DNA of 64,000 bases. Origin: an uncultured Ruminococcus sp. Lineage in GTDB: Bacteria; Bacillota; Clostridia; Oscillospirales; Acutalibacteraceae. Position 1 is the first letter of the stretch; the number at the start of each line of letters is the position of its first letter. Positions 6,791-16,170 of the stretch are shown here, one piece after another. Where the stretch lies: positions 124,001 through 188,000 of the forward strand of contig UQCF01000002.1 of assembly GCA_900539465.1 (NCBI GenBank), read 5' to 3'. The notes under the pieces were generated by a model. The model was not told the origin of the DNA. It saw nothing but the letters and a program-made list of their open reading frames with translations, and made no database searches. A program made the position numbers and the translations under genes.

Positions 6791-9700
6791 ATGAGACAGT
6801 CAAAAAAAATACTTAGTTTTCTTTTGGCAATCGTATTGATTCTCACGACTGTTGCAATAGGCGCAAGCGCTAAGTCGGCTCCCTTTAAAGACAGCGCTAT
6901 CGCAGGCCAGTACAACAGCCTTGACAAGCCGGTTCTCACCACCGAGCAGTATGCTACCGCAGCTCTCGACGAAGTAGACCGTATGCTTGCGGAAGAACAA
7001 CTTAAATTCACCAAAGATGACATCGTAGTCGGCGACCTTGACCTCACATCTGTGGACAATGCTCTCGACAGCGTAGTTGCATTGGTTGAAGGCTCTCTTT
7101 GGCAGAACTTTAAGGGTATGCTCGGTGACCTTTATAACCTTAATGTAAACGCTATTAAAACACACCGCAGAAGATCAACGTCTTCAACAGATCTTGATGT
7201 TATCAACTCACTCCTTCAGTTCCTCTATGACAACAAGCAGCTCTTTGTTGATTTCGTATCAGGCGACATCGACCTCGGCTCTATCGTAGGAATGTTTGTT
7301 GACCTCAGCAATTTTAACGTATCTAAGATGGCTAAAGGTTTTATCTATGAGTTCGCATATGATAAAGACGCTCCCGATAACGTAACTCAGAGCGTTGACC
7401 AGATGGCTCAGGACATCATTGATAAATACGTTGTTAACGGATATGTTAAAAACGGCGCAACGGTAGCTCCCCTTGCTCCCGAACTCAAAGGTCACACCAA
7501 TATCTCAAGCGGTTCGGCTTATGATTTCGTAGATACTGCTCTTAAAATCCTTTATAATGAAAAGCTCATCCCCTGGGCTAACACAGAAGGTATCGCAGCT
7601 ATCAACAAGGCTCTTGCAAAGTATCCCAATGAAATATCTGCTTATGCAAAATATTTCAACCTCACAGCAGACGGCAAGTGCAATTTCACTTTCCCGACCT
7701 TCAGCTTCACTTCAGATACTTTCCTCAGCCAGCTTAACAACGTTCTCGGTTCAATCATCAACACCGTTCTCACCGATGAGCTCGGTTACAAATGGCAGAG
7801 CGGCAAGAACGCAACAATCGTTACCAACATTATTGAGATCGGTAAAAAGGTTCTCGTTAATACAGGCGACACATTCTTTGCTTCTTATGTTGAGATAAAA
7901 ACTCCCGCAGAGCTCAACAAAATGACAGACATGCAGATCTGCGCTTATGTTGCACGCACCATAATCAACTCCTCGGTTCGCGGAGTTATGGTTCCCAACA
8001 CGGCAGAAACTCTTGTCGAGGTTGCCAACTACACCGCAAAGGGTATAATGGCAACAGAGCTTCCCGGCAGAGATTACAGTGACACAACCGCTTATCCCAA
8101 TGATTCGGTTGACACCATTATTAACGTAATGGCAGACTTCGCAGTTAAATCTCTTAACGATTGGCCGGGTCTCGGCCTCAGCTACGGCATCGGTATAGAC
8201 GCAGTTCTCACCGCATTTGCTAAGTGGGGCATTGAGAATTACGGCGGACTTCTCAGCGGTATCAATCTTAATAAGAACGATTCCGGCTGGACCAACGTTG
8301 ATAAACTTGTATTCTCAATAATCAACAGAAACTGGATCGACGCATCTCAGTTCCCGAGCGGAAAAGTTAACACAGAAGAGCTTATTAAGGATATACTCCT
8401 TAAAAACATTCTCAACCTTAACTTTGACCCCATTTTCACTCTTATTGAGACCAATCCCTCCGGCTCCGAACTTAACAACTCGGTTAAGCAGGTTCTTCTC
8501 AATGTAGTATCAAGAACGATCAACATCGTTTTCCCCGGACTTCTTTCAACGTCCATGACTACATTTGATGACATTATCGAAGCCAAAAACCTCTCAAACA
8601 CAGTTAATGCTCTTTTCACAGACCTTAACAGCTACAGAGCAACTCTTGCAAAGGCAGTTCTCCCGATAGTATGTGACGCACTCAGCCTCACAACGGCTCA
8701 GTCCTTCAAGTCACCTCGCTTTAATCTTGACTCGTTCAACTTTATTTCATCGGGTTCTGCAAACCTTTCACTTAAAATTACTAACCCCTCAATGGGTATC
8801 AACACAGGTTATACAGACGCTAACGGCGTTTTCCATCAGGATTCCCGCTATGCTTACAAGATTAAGTCTGTAACCTCCAACCTCTCATCAATCAAGATTG
8901 CACAGCCCGGTTCGGTTGCTCTTAACGGCGGCGATTCAATTTCGCTTTCGATAACAGGTAGCTTTACTCAGACTCAGAACTTCATTGTTGAGGTTACTTA
9001 TGACGTTCTCACAGAGGACGGTACAGCTCTTACATCAGAGCCGCTTGTAGCTCGTTTGTATTCTTGCCTTTCAACAACAGATACCGATGAAACAGCACAG
9101 GCTTCTGCAAAGTCAGGTAACTATGCTATCACCGGCGGCGAAAAGAATATTTATGTAACAAGCGTTCGCGGTCTTGACGACCTCAGCTACAAAGTTAAGA
9201 ACAGCTCAGACGCAACAGTAACCGCAACGGCTACTTCTGCAAAGAGCGGCTCTAACAAACACGTAGCAGACCTCTCTTTCGTAGACGTAAATTCAAAGAG
9301 TGTTGACATCGTTAAGGGCGCACAGACTACAATCGACATCTATGATGTTAACGACACTTACACAGGCACCGAGGCTCAGGATCTTGAAGCTTTCACAGCT
9401 AACGGTTTCTGCAGATATTATCAGACCTCAGGTGTTAAGATGGGCAGCACAAGCCTTACAGCTGCATCTAACATAATCCTTTATAAGGACTACGGTCTTC
9501 ATGACCTCTTCAATTCCGAAGTAAGCGCACAGCGTCAGTCATATGACTACAGCAGCTCAACAGCATGGACCAACTATCTCAATGCTATGAAGGCAGCTGC
9601 AGAGCTTATTAACGGTAAAAAATCTGCAACACGTTTCTGCTTGACTTCTGCTGTCGGTACAGCTAAAAAGTTTGAAGGCGTTGCAACAACTCTTCAGAAT

Positions 9701-10741
9701 GCGGTTGACGCTCTTAAGGCATCTGCTGCAGGCGGCGGAGTTGAAAGCACACTCGCTCTTATGAAGCAGGTTGAGCCCTCAAACGAAGGACTTACTTACA
9801 CAGATTCAGGCTATTCATTCTTCAGCTCATCAAACTTTGTTACCTATACCTTTAACAACTTCAGAAAAGAGTATAGAGCAGCATCAAGATTTGCTGACGG
9901 CTATGCCGTAAGAGATGAGCTTGGCAATTATGTTCTTGATTCTAACGGCAACAAGACTTATACGGCAGCTGATTCACTTTCAGTTCAGTATAAGAACCAT
10001 CGTCTCAGCCTCTATTACGGCAGACTTCTTGCAGTTGACGGCAATAAGCTTCACCTTGCAAAAGAGATAGCAGCTGCTAACGCGGCAGGCTATGTTGCCG
10101 ATAATTACACGGCAGCTTCTTACGCTAACTTAACTAAGGCTCTTGCTTTTGCTAACAGCGTAAACAATGAGGCAGACCCCGTTCAGAAGAAGATTAACAC
10201 AGCTTATGTTGAGCTTGTTGAGGCTCAGAAGAGACTCATCAAAGCAGGCGGTTCAGTAGAACCCGAAATTACAATTACTGTTGCAACTAAAAACCCGGGC
10301 GATCCTAACTATGCTCCCGAAATCGTAACAAACGAAGCAGGCGAAAACCTTCTTCTCGGTGTATATCCCGAAGAGTTTGGCTACGATATAGCTGATTATT
10401 TCTCAGTTTCCGGTGGCAACGTTACATTTGAGTATGATTCAATCGCAACAGGTTCTGTTGTTAACGTAAAAGACTCAAACGGTAAGGTCGTTTATACATT
10501 CATAATCGTTATTGCAGGAGATATTGACCAGACCGGTGAAGTTGACGGTTCAGACCTTGCAATTATAGACAGCGCAGCTTCAGGTTATGAAGAATTCTCA
10601 GAAACCTTTGATTCGGCGTATGATTATGCCGGCGACCTTGACGGTTCGGGCGACATTTCTCCTTCAGATGTTTATATTGCCGGTGATGTTGTATCCGGTA
10701 GCATTGACTTTAACTTTGCTGCAAGAACGGCTGAAGAATAA
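6791..10741 (+). CDS. Large secreted protein with FIVAR-like domain and C-terminal dockerin
   Basis: A 1316-aa secreted protein of unknown function. ATG 6791 is chosen because the upstream GTG (6776) overlaps the CGGAGGTG ribosome-binding site and a clean signal peptide follows (MRQSKKILSFLLAIVLILTT, cleavage after ASA). Residues about 30-650 form a long region of unknown fold. A beta-rich segment lies around 650-870, then a FIVAR-like helical hairpin near 1105-1160 (NYTAASYANLTKALAFA), a short beta domain, and a type I dockerin at about 1245-1300 with two calcium loops (GDIDQTGEVDGSDLA and GDLDGSGDISPSDVY). The dockerin should tether it to a cohesin. Codon use is strongly biased, consistent with high expression. 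It is the first gene behind the structured leader; three related secreted proteins follow. Confidence 0.8.
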   Translation: MRQSKKILSFLLAIVLILTTVAIGASAKSAPFKDSAIAGQYNSLDKPVLTTEQYATAALDEVDRMLAEEQLKFTKDDIVVGDLDLTSVDNALDSVVALVEGSLWQNFKGMLGDLYNLNVNAIKTHRRRSTSSTDLDVINSLLQFLYDNKQLFVDFVSGDIDLGSIVGMFVDLSNFNVSKMAKGFIYEFAYDKDAPDNVTQSVDQMAQDIIDKYVVNGYVKNGATVAPLAPELKGHTNISSGSAYDFVDTALKILYNEKLIPWANTEGIAAINKALAKYPNEISAYAKYFNLTADGKCNFTFPTFSFTSDTFLSQLNNVLGSIINTVLTDELGYKWQSGKNATIVTNIIEIGKKVLVNTGDTFFASYVEIKTPAELNKMTDMQICAYVARTIINSSVRGVMVPNTAETLVEVANYTAKGIMATELPGRDYSDTTAYPNDSVDTIINVMADFAVKSLNDWPGLGLSYGIGIDAVLTAFAKWGIENYGGLLSGINLNKNDSGWTNVDKLVFSIINRNWIDASQFPSGKVNTEELIKDILLKNILNLNFDPIFTLIETNPSGSELNNSVKQVLLNVVSRTINIVFPGLLSTSMTTFDDIIEAKNLSNTVNALFTDLNSYRATLAKAVLPIVCDALSLTTAQSFKSPRFNLDSFNFISSGSANLSLKITNPSMGINTGYTDANGVFHQDSRYAYKIKSVTSNLSSIKIAQPGSVALNGGDSISLSITGSFTQTQNFIVEVTYDVLTEDGTALTSEPLVARLYSCLSTTDTDETAQASAKSGNYAITGGEKNIYVTSVRGLDDLSYKVKNSSDATVTATATSAKSGSNKHVADLSFVDVNSKSVDIVKGAQTTIDIYDVNDTYTGTEAQDLEAFTANGFCRYYQTSGVKMGSTSLTAASNIILYKDYGLHDLFNSEVSAQRQSYDYSSSTAWTNYLNAMKAAAELINGKKSATRFCLTSAVGTAKKFEGVATTLQNAVDALKASAAGGGVESTLALMKQVEPSNEGLTYTDSGYSFFSSSNFVTYTFNNFRKEYRAASRFADGYAVRDELGNYVLDSNGNKTYTAADSLSVQYKNHRLSLYYGRLLAVDGNKLHLAKEIAAANAAGYVADNYTAASYANLTKALAFANSVNNEADPVQKKINTAYVELVEAQKRLIKAGGSVEPEITITVATKNPGDPNYAPEIVTNEAGENLLLGVYPEEFGYDIADYFSVSGGNVTFEYDSIATGSVVNVKDSNGKVVYTFIIVIAGDIDQTGEVDGSDLAIIDSAASGYEEFSETFDSAYDYAGDLDGSGDISPSDVYIAGDVVSGSIDFNFAARTAEE

Positions 10742-10829
10742 GTCTTAATTAAACTATTAACAACTGCGTCTTCGGGTATTATTAAGCCCGAAGATGCAGC
10801 AAAATAAACACAAAAGGAGGAATTCAAAG

Positions 10830-11888
10830 ATGAAATTATCAAAGCGGATCTTTGCGGTTGTACTTGCGTCTATCCTTGCGCTTTCTGTATTTGCCGTTTC
10901 CGCTTCGGCAGTTGACGGTGCTATGAACTTCCAGATTAAGGCAGATTCAAGCACATATCAGGTCGGCGACACTGTAACTGTTAATGTTTATATCAGTGAC
11001 AATTACAATGCAACCTGCCTTCGTTTCCCTGTTCTTTACAACTCAGATGTATTTGAGTTGCCCACCGGCGGAAACATTAAGCTGACTGCTTATGGTGATT
11101 GCCTTACTTATAAGGGCTCACTTGAGGCAAATACAAGCAATGACGGCTCATATATCCCCGCAGAGTATGATTCATCGGCTTATGGCGCAATTCTTGTTCA
11201 GTGGACTGCTTCGGTTTCGTCAACTAACATCGGTTGCTTCAGAAGTGAATCAGCCGTTAAGTGCTTCTCTTTCCAGCTCAAGGTTAAATCATCCGCAGGC
11301 GGAAAAGCAGGAACTGTATTCATTCCTTCAGAGTCTGATCTTTTCTACAATCAGGCTGTAATTGATGTTACCAATGCAACAACAATTTGCAGAGTTAACA
11401 CCTCTCTTACATTCAATCCTCTCAACATCACTGTTGATAAGGGTGAGACTGACGGAATAACAACCTATCCCGGCTCTGATGTAATCATTGATTATGATAA
11501 TAAAGTAATCAAAAACTGGTCGGAAGGTATCACAAGCGCAAACATTAAATCAAACGTTATGCCCACAGGTAACGCAACACTTACCTATATGCCTTCAGAG
11601 GGTGAATCCGGAACATGGGGTACCGGCGCCAAAGTTAAAGTTTGGTCTAACGGACTTCTTGTTGACGAATACACAATCCTCATTTACGGTGATGTTAACG
11701 GCGATGCAATAGTTGACGCTTCGGACGTTGCTATTATTGAAGACATTGCGGCAGGCTATTCAGACCCGCAGGAGGGTGTGTTCGCTACTGCAGGCGACCT
11801 TGATCAGTCGGGCGACGTAGACGTATCCGATTCATTCGTTCTCAACGATGCATTGGGCGGATATTCCGACCTTGATCAAACAATGTAA
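10830..11888 (+). CDS. Secreted protein with cohesin-like domain and dockerin
   Basis: A 352-aa secreted protein. ATG 10830 follows AAAGGAGG; the reading from 10794 lacks such a site. The signal peptide is MKLSKRIFAVVLASILALSV with cleavage near SASA. Residues about 30-215 look like a cohesin or carbohydrate-binding-type beta sandwich (YQVGDTVTVNVYISDNY, FPVLYNSDVFEL). A linker domain follows, then a dockerin at about 285-345 (GDVNGDAIVDASDVAIIEDI and GDLDQSGDVDVSDSF). Carrying a cohesin-like and a dockerin module in one chain would allow head-to-tail assembly; binding is not shown by the sequence. It lies 88 bp after the first dockerin gene, with strong codon bias, and is probably in the same transcript. 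Confidence 0.75.
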   Translation: MKLSKRIFAVVLASILALSVFAVSASAVDGAMNFQIKADSSTYQVGDTVTVNVYISDNYNATCLRFPVLYNSDVFELPTGGNIKLTAYGDCLTYKGSLEANTSNDGSYIPAEYDSSAYGAILVQWTASVSSTNIGCFRSESAVKCFSFQLKVKSSAGGKAGTVFIPSESDLFYNQAVIDVTNATTICRVNTSLTFNPLNITVDKGETDGITTYPGSDVIIDYDNKVIKNWSEGITSANIKSNVMPTGNATLTYMPSEGESGTWGTGAKVKVWSNGLLVDEYTILIYGDVNGDAIVDASDVAIIEDIAAGYSDPQEGVFATAGDLDQSGDVDVSDSFVLNDALGGYSDLDQTM

Positions 11889-11961
11889 ATCCCTATGATT
11901 TCTTTAACGGAATAAGTTTTTTCCGTTTATGAAATAAAATTTTTTAGGAGGAATTACTTTA

Positions 11962-14900
11962 ATGAAAACTGTAAAAAAGGTTCTCAGTGTTGTTCTTGCA
12001 ATCACTATGGTTCTGAGTGCAGTTGTTATAGCTGCTTCAGCATATGCTGCAGTTACAACCGAGAGAAACTATTGGTCATTAAAGGCTGAGGTTTATGACG
12101 CAACAGACGGTGCCGCTCAGGAGGCTATTGACTCCGGTCTTGAAGATACCGCAGGCGCAACAACTTCACCTGTAACGACAAAACAGCAGGCTGACCTTAA
12201 AGCCTATGATAATGTCACTTCGCGCACATTCTATGATATAAATGACACTATCTATGTTAAACCCGGTCAGGTAGTATGGGTAACAGTTCACCTTAAAACA
12301 ACTGAAGACAACCATCCTTCGGTTATTCAGGGTCAGTATTACTACTCAACCAACATCTTCACCGCAACTACAATCAGAGGCGGTAACGGTGCTGCCAAAT
12401 ACAGCACAACAGGTAAATGGTCTGAGTATGTAAGCACTAAGGACTGTGCATCATGGGCATTGCTCACCAAGAACAACAGAAAGAAGTACATCAGTACTGT
12501 TGTTGATGAGAACGAATTCCATGTTTACAACTTTGCTACAACAGCTAACAGAGGTTTGGTATCGAATATCTTCTATGCACTTGATGAAGATCTCTTTGCA
12601 ATGCCTATCTATGTTAAACCCACAGCAACAGTTGGTTCTACCGGCAAAATCTTTATCCCCAACAATGCTCCGTCTCTCTTTGTAGACAGTAACCCCGAAG
12701 GTGATCCTAACATTGCAAACTCTGCAAAAGTTAAGGTTAAGGGTGCAGAGTATCAGATTGTTGACGGCGCAACACTTAACTTTGTTGTAGGCGAAAAGCC
12801 CGGCGAAGTTGATTACACAGCTCTTAACGCAGCTATCGCTAAGTATGAGGCTCTTAATGAGACTGATTACACAGTAGACACATGGGCAGCAGCTACAACT
12901 GCTTACAATGCAGCTAAAGCAGCTCTTTCTTCAACAGATCAGGCAACTGTAACAGCAGCAGCCGAAGCTCTTGAAGCAGCTATTGATGCTCTTAAAAAGC
13001 CCGCAGCTCTTGATTTCTCCGGTCTTACAGCAGCAATCAATGCAGCAACGAGCAAGACTCTTTCAGATTACACAACATCAACTGCAAACGCAGTTACAGC
13101 CGCTCTCGCAAAAGCTGTGGAGGTAGGCAAATCAGCTACAACACAGCCTGAAATTGACAAAGCAGCAGCTGATCTTAACGCAGCAGTTGCAGCCCTCAAG
13201 GCAAAAGCTAACATTTCAACTCTTACAGCAGCTATCGCAGAGGCAAATGCTAAGGTAGAAGCTAACTACACAGCAGATTCTTGGAAAGTTCTCTCCGATG
13301 CAGTTGCAGCAGGTCAGGCAATCGTTGACAAAGCCGATGAAACATCTGACCAGGCAGCAGTAGACGTTGCAGCAAATGCAATCTATGCAGCTATTAACAA
13401 CCTTGTTCCCAACGGTGCTGATTATTCGGCAGTTGAGGCAGCAAAGGCTAAGGTTCCCGCAGACCTTTCAATCTACACAGACGCTTCTGTTAAGGCTCTT
13501 AACGACGCTTTGGCAGCAGTTGTAGAAGGACTCCCCGCAAGCCGTCAGTCAGAGGTTGACAAGATGGCAGCTGATATTGAAGCAGCTATCAAGGGTCTTA
13601 AAGAGAAAGACGCTGATTATTCGGCAGTTGACGCAGCAAAGGCTAAGGTCCCCACAGACCTTTCAATCTACACAGATGCTTCTGTTAAGGCTCTTAACGA
13701 TGCTTTGGCAGCAGTTGTAGAAGGCAAAAAGGCAAGCGAGCAGGCAGTAGTTGACGGCTGGGCAGCAGCTATCGAAGCAGCTATCACAGGTCTTAAAGAG
13801 AAAGACGCTGATTATTCGGCAGTTGACGCCGCAAAGGCTAAGATCCCCGCAGATCTTTCAATCTACACAGACGAGACTGTTAAAGCTCTTAACGATGCAG
13901 TAGCAGCAGTTGTAGAAGGCAAAAAGGTAAGCGAGCAGGCAGTAGTTGACGGCTGGGCAGCAGCTATCGAATCAGCAATTTCAGGCCTTCGCGTTAAATC
14001 TGCAAGCCTTGAAGCGCTCAAAGCAGCAATCGCAGAGGCAGAGGCTCTCAACAGCGCTCTCTACACTCCCGAATCATTTGCAGCTGTTACAGCAGCTCTT
14101 GCAATTGCAAAGCAGGTAAGAGATTCCGCTCCCGAAATCACAGATCAGGTCAGAGTTGACCAGGCAACCGCAGCACTTAAAAATGCTATAGCATTGCTTG
14201 TTCCCGCAGGTGCAGATTTCTCGGCACTTAAATCAGCTCTTGACGAAGCTAAGACACTCACAGCTTCTCACTACACAGCAGATTCATGGAAAGCTTACTC
14301 CGATGCAGTAGCAGCAGGTCAGGCTATCTATGACAACGCAGAACAGTACACAGTTGCTGATCAGGCTACTATCGATGCAGCAGCTAAGGCTATCACAGAC
14401 GCTAAGGCAGCTCTTGTTGAGGCAGCAGCAGATTACAGCGCAGTAACAGAGCAGCAGACAATCGCAGCATCTAAGAAACAGTCTGATTACACAGCTGAAT
14501 CTTGGGCAAACCTTCAGACCGCTCTCAATGCAGTTGTTAACGGCCTCAAGGCTAAAGACCAGGCTAAGGTTGATAAGTTCGCAGCAGACATCAAAGCAGC
14601 TATCGGCGCTCTTGAATATGTTGATGCTAACTACGACATGATCAACAATCAGAAGACCATCATCGCAGGTCTTACCGAGACAGATTACACCAAGGCTTCT
14701 TGGGCAGCTCTTCAGGCAGAGCTTGCTAAGGTTGTTGAAGGCAAGAAGATTGACGAGCAGGATCTCGTTGATGAATGGGCTGACAACATCCGTGCAGCAA
14801 GACTTGCTCTTGTTAAGGCTCCCGCAGCTGATTACACAGACGTTAACGCAGCAGTTGCAGAGTTTGAAAAGCTTGATTCTTCACTCTACACAGCAGCATC

Positions 14901-16086
14901 TGTTAAGAAGGTAGAAGACGCTATCGCAGCAGTTGATTACACTCTTAACGAAAACTTCCAGTCAACAGTTGACGCTTATGCAGACGCTATCAACGCAGCT
15001 ATTGACGCTCTTGAACTCAAACCCGCACCCGGTGCAGGTGATTACACAGCAGTTGACGCTGCAATCGCAAAGTTCAACGCAATCGCAGACAAGTCTGTTT
15101 ATACAGACGCTTCTGTTAAGGCAGTAGAAGACGCTATCGCAGCAGTTGTTCGCGGCCTTGACGAAACACATCAGGCAGAGATCGACGCTATGGCTAAGGC
15201 TATTAATGACGCTATCGGCGCTCTTGAGCTTAAACCCGTTGTTGCTGCCGGCGACTACAAAGCAGTAGACGCAGCTATTGCAAGAGCTAACACCTATAAC
15301 GCAGCTGAGTACACAGCAGAGTCATGGGCAAGAGTTGACGCAGCTATCAAAGCAGTTGTTCGCGGTCTTGATGAAACACATCAGGCAGAGATCGATGCTA
15401 TGGCAGCAGCTATCATCAACGCTCTTGATGCTCTTGAGAAGATTCCCGCTTCTACAGGCAGAGTAGTTAATGTTGAGTACACACCCAGCGCATTCACTCT
15501 TAACACTTACAACTTCAAAGTAACAGGCAGAGCAATCGCTATCCGTCTCCTTGTTGCTTCTGATACAACAAGCACAATCACACTTTACAGAAATAATCCG
15601 GCTATCACCGTTACTTCTTACAACTCCAACGGCGAAGTAGTTTCTGACCTCGCTAAGGATATTGCATACGAAGTATGGTCAATCAACAAGTCATTTGTTC
15701 CCAACGATTACTATGTAATCGCAAGAGATAACACAGGTTGGGAAATGGTAACTGACTCAACTCAGCTCTTCAGAGTAGTTCTTAAGGCTGACGATAAGGA
15801 TGTTAAATCAATTACTCCTGCAGCTTCAACTGTTAAGGCCGGCGAGAAGTTCGACGTTACAGTAGTAACAGGTGCAGACGTAATTAAGGTTAGAACACGC
15901 GTTGACGGCGTAGTTATGTGCACATTCGATGTATTTAGCTATGGTACAATCGGCGAGAATTCAAACACCTTCAACATCTTCGCTAAGGTTTACTCTAAGG
16001 GTGAACACACCATCACTGTTGATGTTAAGACAGCTAACGGTTGGGAGACTGTTGACACAATTTCTGCAACAGTTATAGGCGAATAA
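11962..16086 (+). CDS. Giant secreted protein with thirteen FIVAR-type repeats
   Basis: A 1374-aa secreted protein (signal peptide MKTVKKVLSVVLAITMVLSA..., SD GGAGG). Residues about 30-283 form an N-terminal beta domain (IYVKPGQVVWVTVHLKTTED) related to that of the protein at 16171. Residues about 284-1170 hold 13 tandem helical repeats of 65-72 residues, each starting D/N-Y/F/I-x-x-[VL] and containing YT-x-x-[SA]; this is the FIVAR/surface-helix pattern, which makes a long extended rod. Repeats 4-6 are almost identical. The C-terminal 200 residues are two beta domains ending ISATVIGE. There is no dockerin, LPXTG motif or TM anchor. It probably acts as a stalk or adhesin-like surface spacer. 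Very Ala/Lys-rich, with highly biased codons. Confidence 0.8.
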   Translation: MKTVKKVLSVVLAITMVLSAVVIAASAYAAVTTERNYWSLKAEVYDATDGAAQEAIDSGLEDTAGATTSPVTTKQQADLKAYDNVTSRTFYDINDTIYVKPGQVVWVTVHLKTTEDNHPSVIQGQYYYSTNIFTATTIRGGNGAAKYSTTGKWSEYVSTKDCASWALLTKNNRKKYISTVVDENEFHVYNFATTANRGLVSNIFYALDEDLFAMPIYVKPTATVGSTGKIFIPNNAPSLFVDSNPEGDPNIANSAKVKVKGAEYQIVDGATLNFVVGEKPGEVDYTALNAAIAKYEALNETDYTVDTWAAATTAYNAAKAALSSTDQATVTAAAEALEAAIDALKKPAALDFSGLTAAINAATSKTLSDYTTSTANAVTAALAKAVEVGKSATTQPEIDKAAADLNAAVAALKAKANISTLTAAIAEANAKVEANYTADSWKVLSDAVAAGQAIVDKADETSDQAAVDVAANAIYAAINNLVPNGADYSAVEAAKAKVPADLSIYTDASVKALNDALAAVVEGLPASRQSEVDKMAADIEAAIKGLKEKDADYSAVDAAKAKVPTDLSIYTDASVKALNDALAAVVEGKKASEQAVVDGWAAAIEAAITGLKEKDADYSAVDAAKAKIPADLSIYTDETVKALNDAVAAVVEGKKVSEQAVVDGWAAAIESAISGLRVKSASLEALKAAIAEAEALNSALYTPESFAAVTAALAIAKQVRDSAPEITDQVRVDQATAALKNAIALLVPAGADFSALKSALDEAKTLTASHYTADSWKAYSDAVAAGQAIYDNAEQYTVADQATIDAAAKAITDAKAALVEAAADYSAVTEQQTIAASKKQSDYTAESWANLQTALNAVVNGLKAKDQAKVDKFAADIKAAIGALEYVDANYDMINNQKTIIAGLTETDYTKASWAALQAELAKVVEGKKIDEQDLVDEWADNIRAARLALVKAPAADYTDVNAAVAEFEKLDSSLYTAASVKKVEDAIAAVDYTLNENFQSTVDAYADAINAAIDALELKPAPGAGDYTAVDAAIAKFNAIADKSVYTDASVKAVEDAIAAVVRGLDETHQAEIDAMAKAINDAIGALELKPVVAAGDYKAVDAAIARANTYNAAEYTAESWARVDAAIKAVVRGLDETHQAEIDAMAAAIINALDALEKIPASTGRVVNVEYTPSAFTLNTYNFKVTGRAIAIRLLVASDTTSTITLYRNNPAITVTSYNSNGEVVSDLAKDIAYEVWSINKSFVPNDYYVIARDNTGWEMVTDSTQLFRVVLKADDKDVKSITPAASTVKAGEKFDVTVVTGADVIKVRTRVDGVVMCTFDVFSYGTIGENSNTFNIFAKVYSKGEHTITVDVKTANGWETVDTISATVIGE
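13418..14000 (+). repeat. Near-identical 195-bp tandem DNA repeats inside the FIVAR gene
   Basis: Three consecutive units of 195 bp, beginning about 13418, 13612 and 13807 (each gctgattattcggcagttga-like), encode repeats 4, 5 and 6. They are far more alike in DNA than the other ten repeats, pointing to recent duplication or gene conversion. Confidence 0.8.
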
Positions 16087-16112
16087 TTAAAGTAATTTCC
16101 TAACTAAACTCC

Positions 16113-16146
16113 GGGGGTCACGGGTCATTCCTGTGACCCCTTTTTA
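16113..16146 (+). terminator. Strong intrinsic terminator after the FIVAR gene
   Basis: GGGGTCAC (16114-16121), 11-nt loop, GTGACCCC (16133-16140), then TTTTT. It would end the 6.5-16.1 kb transcript and separate the next dockerin gene. Confidence 0.92.
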
Positions 16147-16170
16147 CTAAGACGAGAGGTGCAAACAGAT

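Noticed and set aside
13418..14000. Regular repeats that might suggest CRISPR or satellite DNA
   Set aside because: The 195-bp period is in frame and encodes FIVAR-type protein repeats; no short palindromic repeats with unique spacers.
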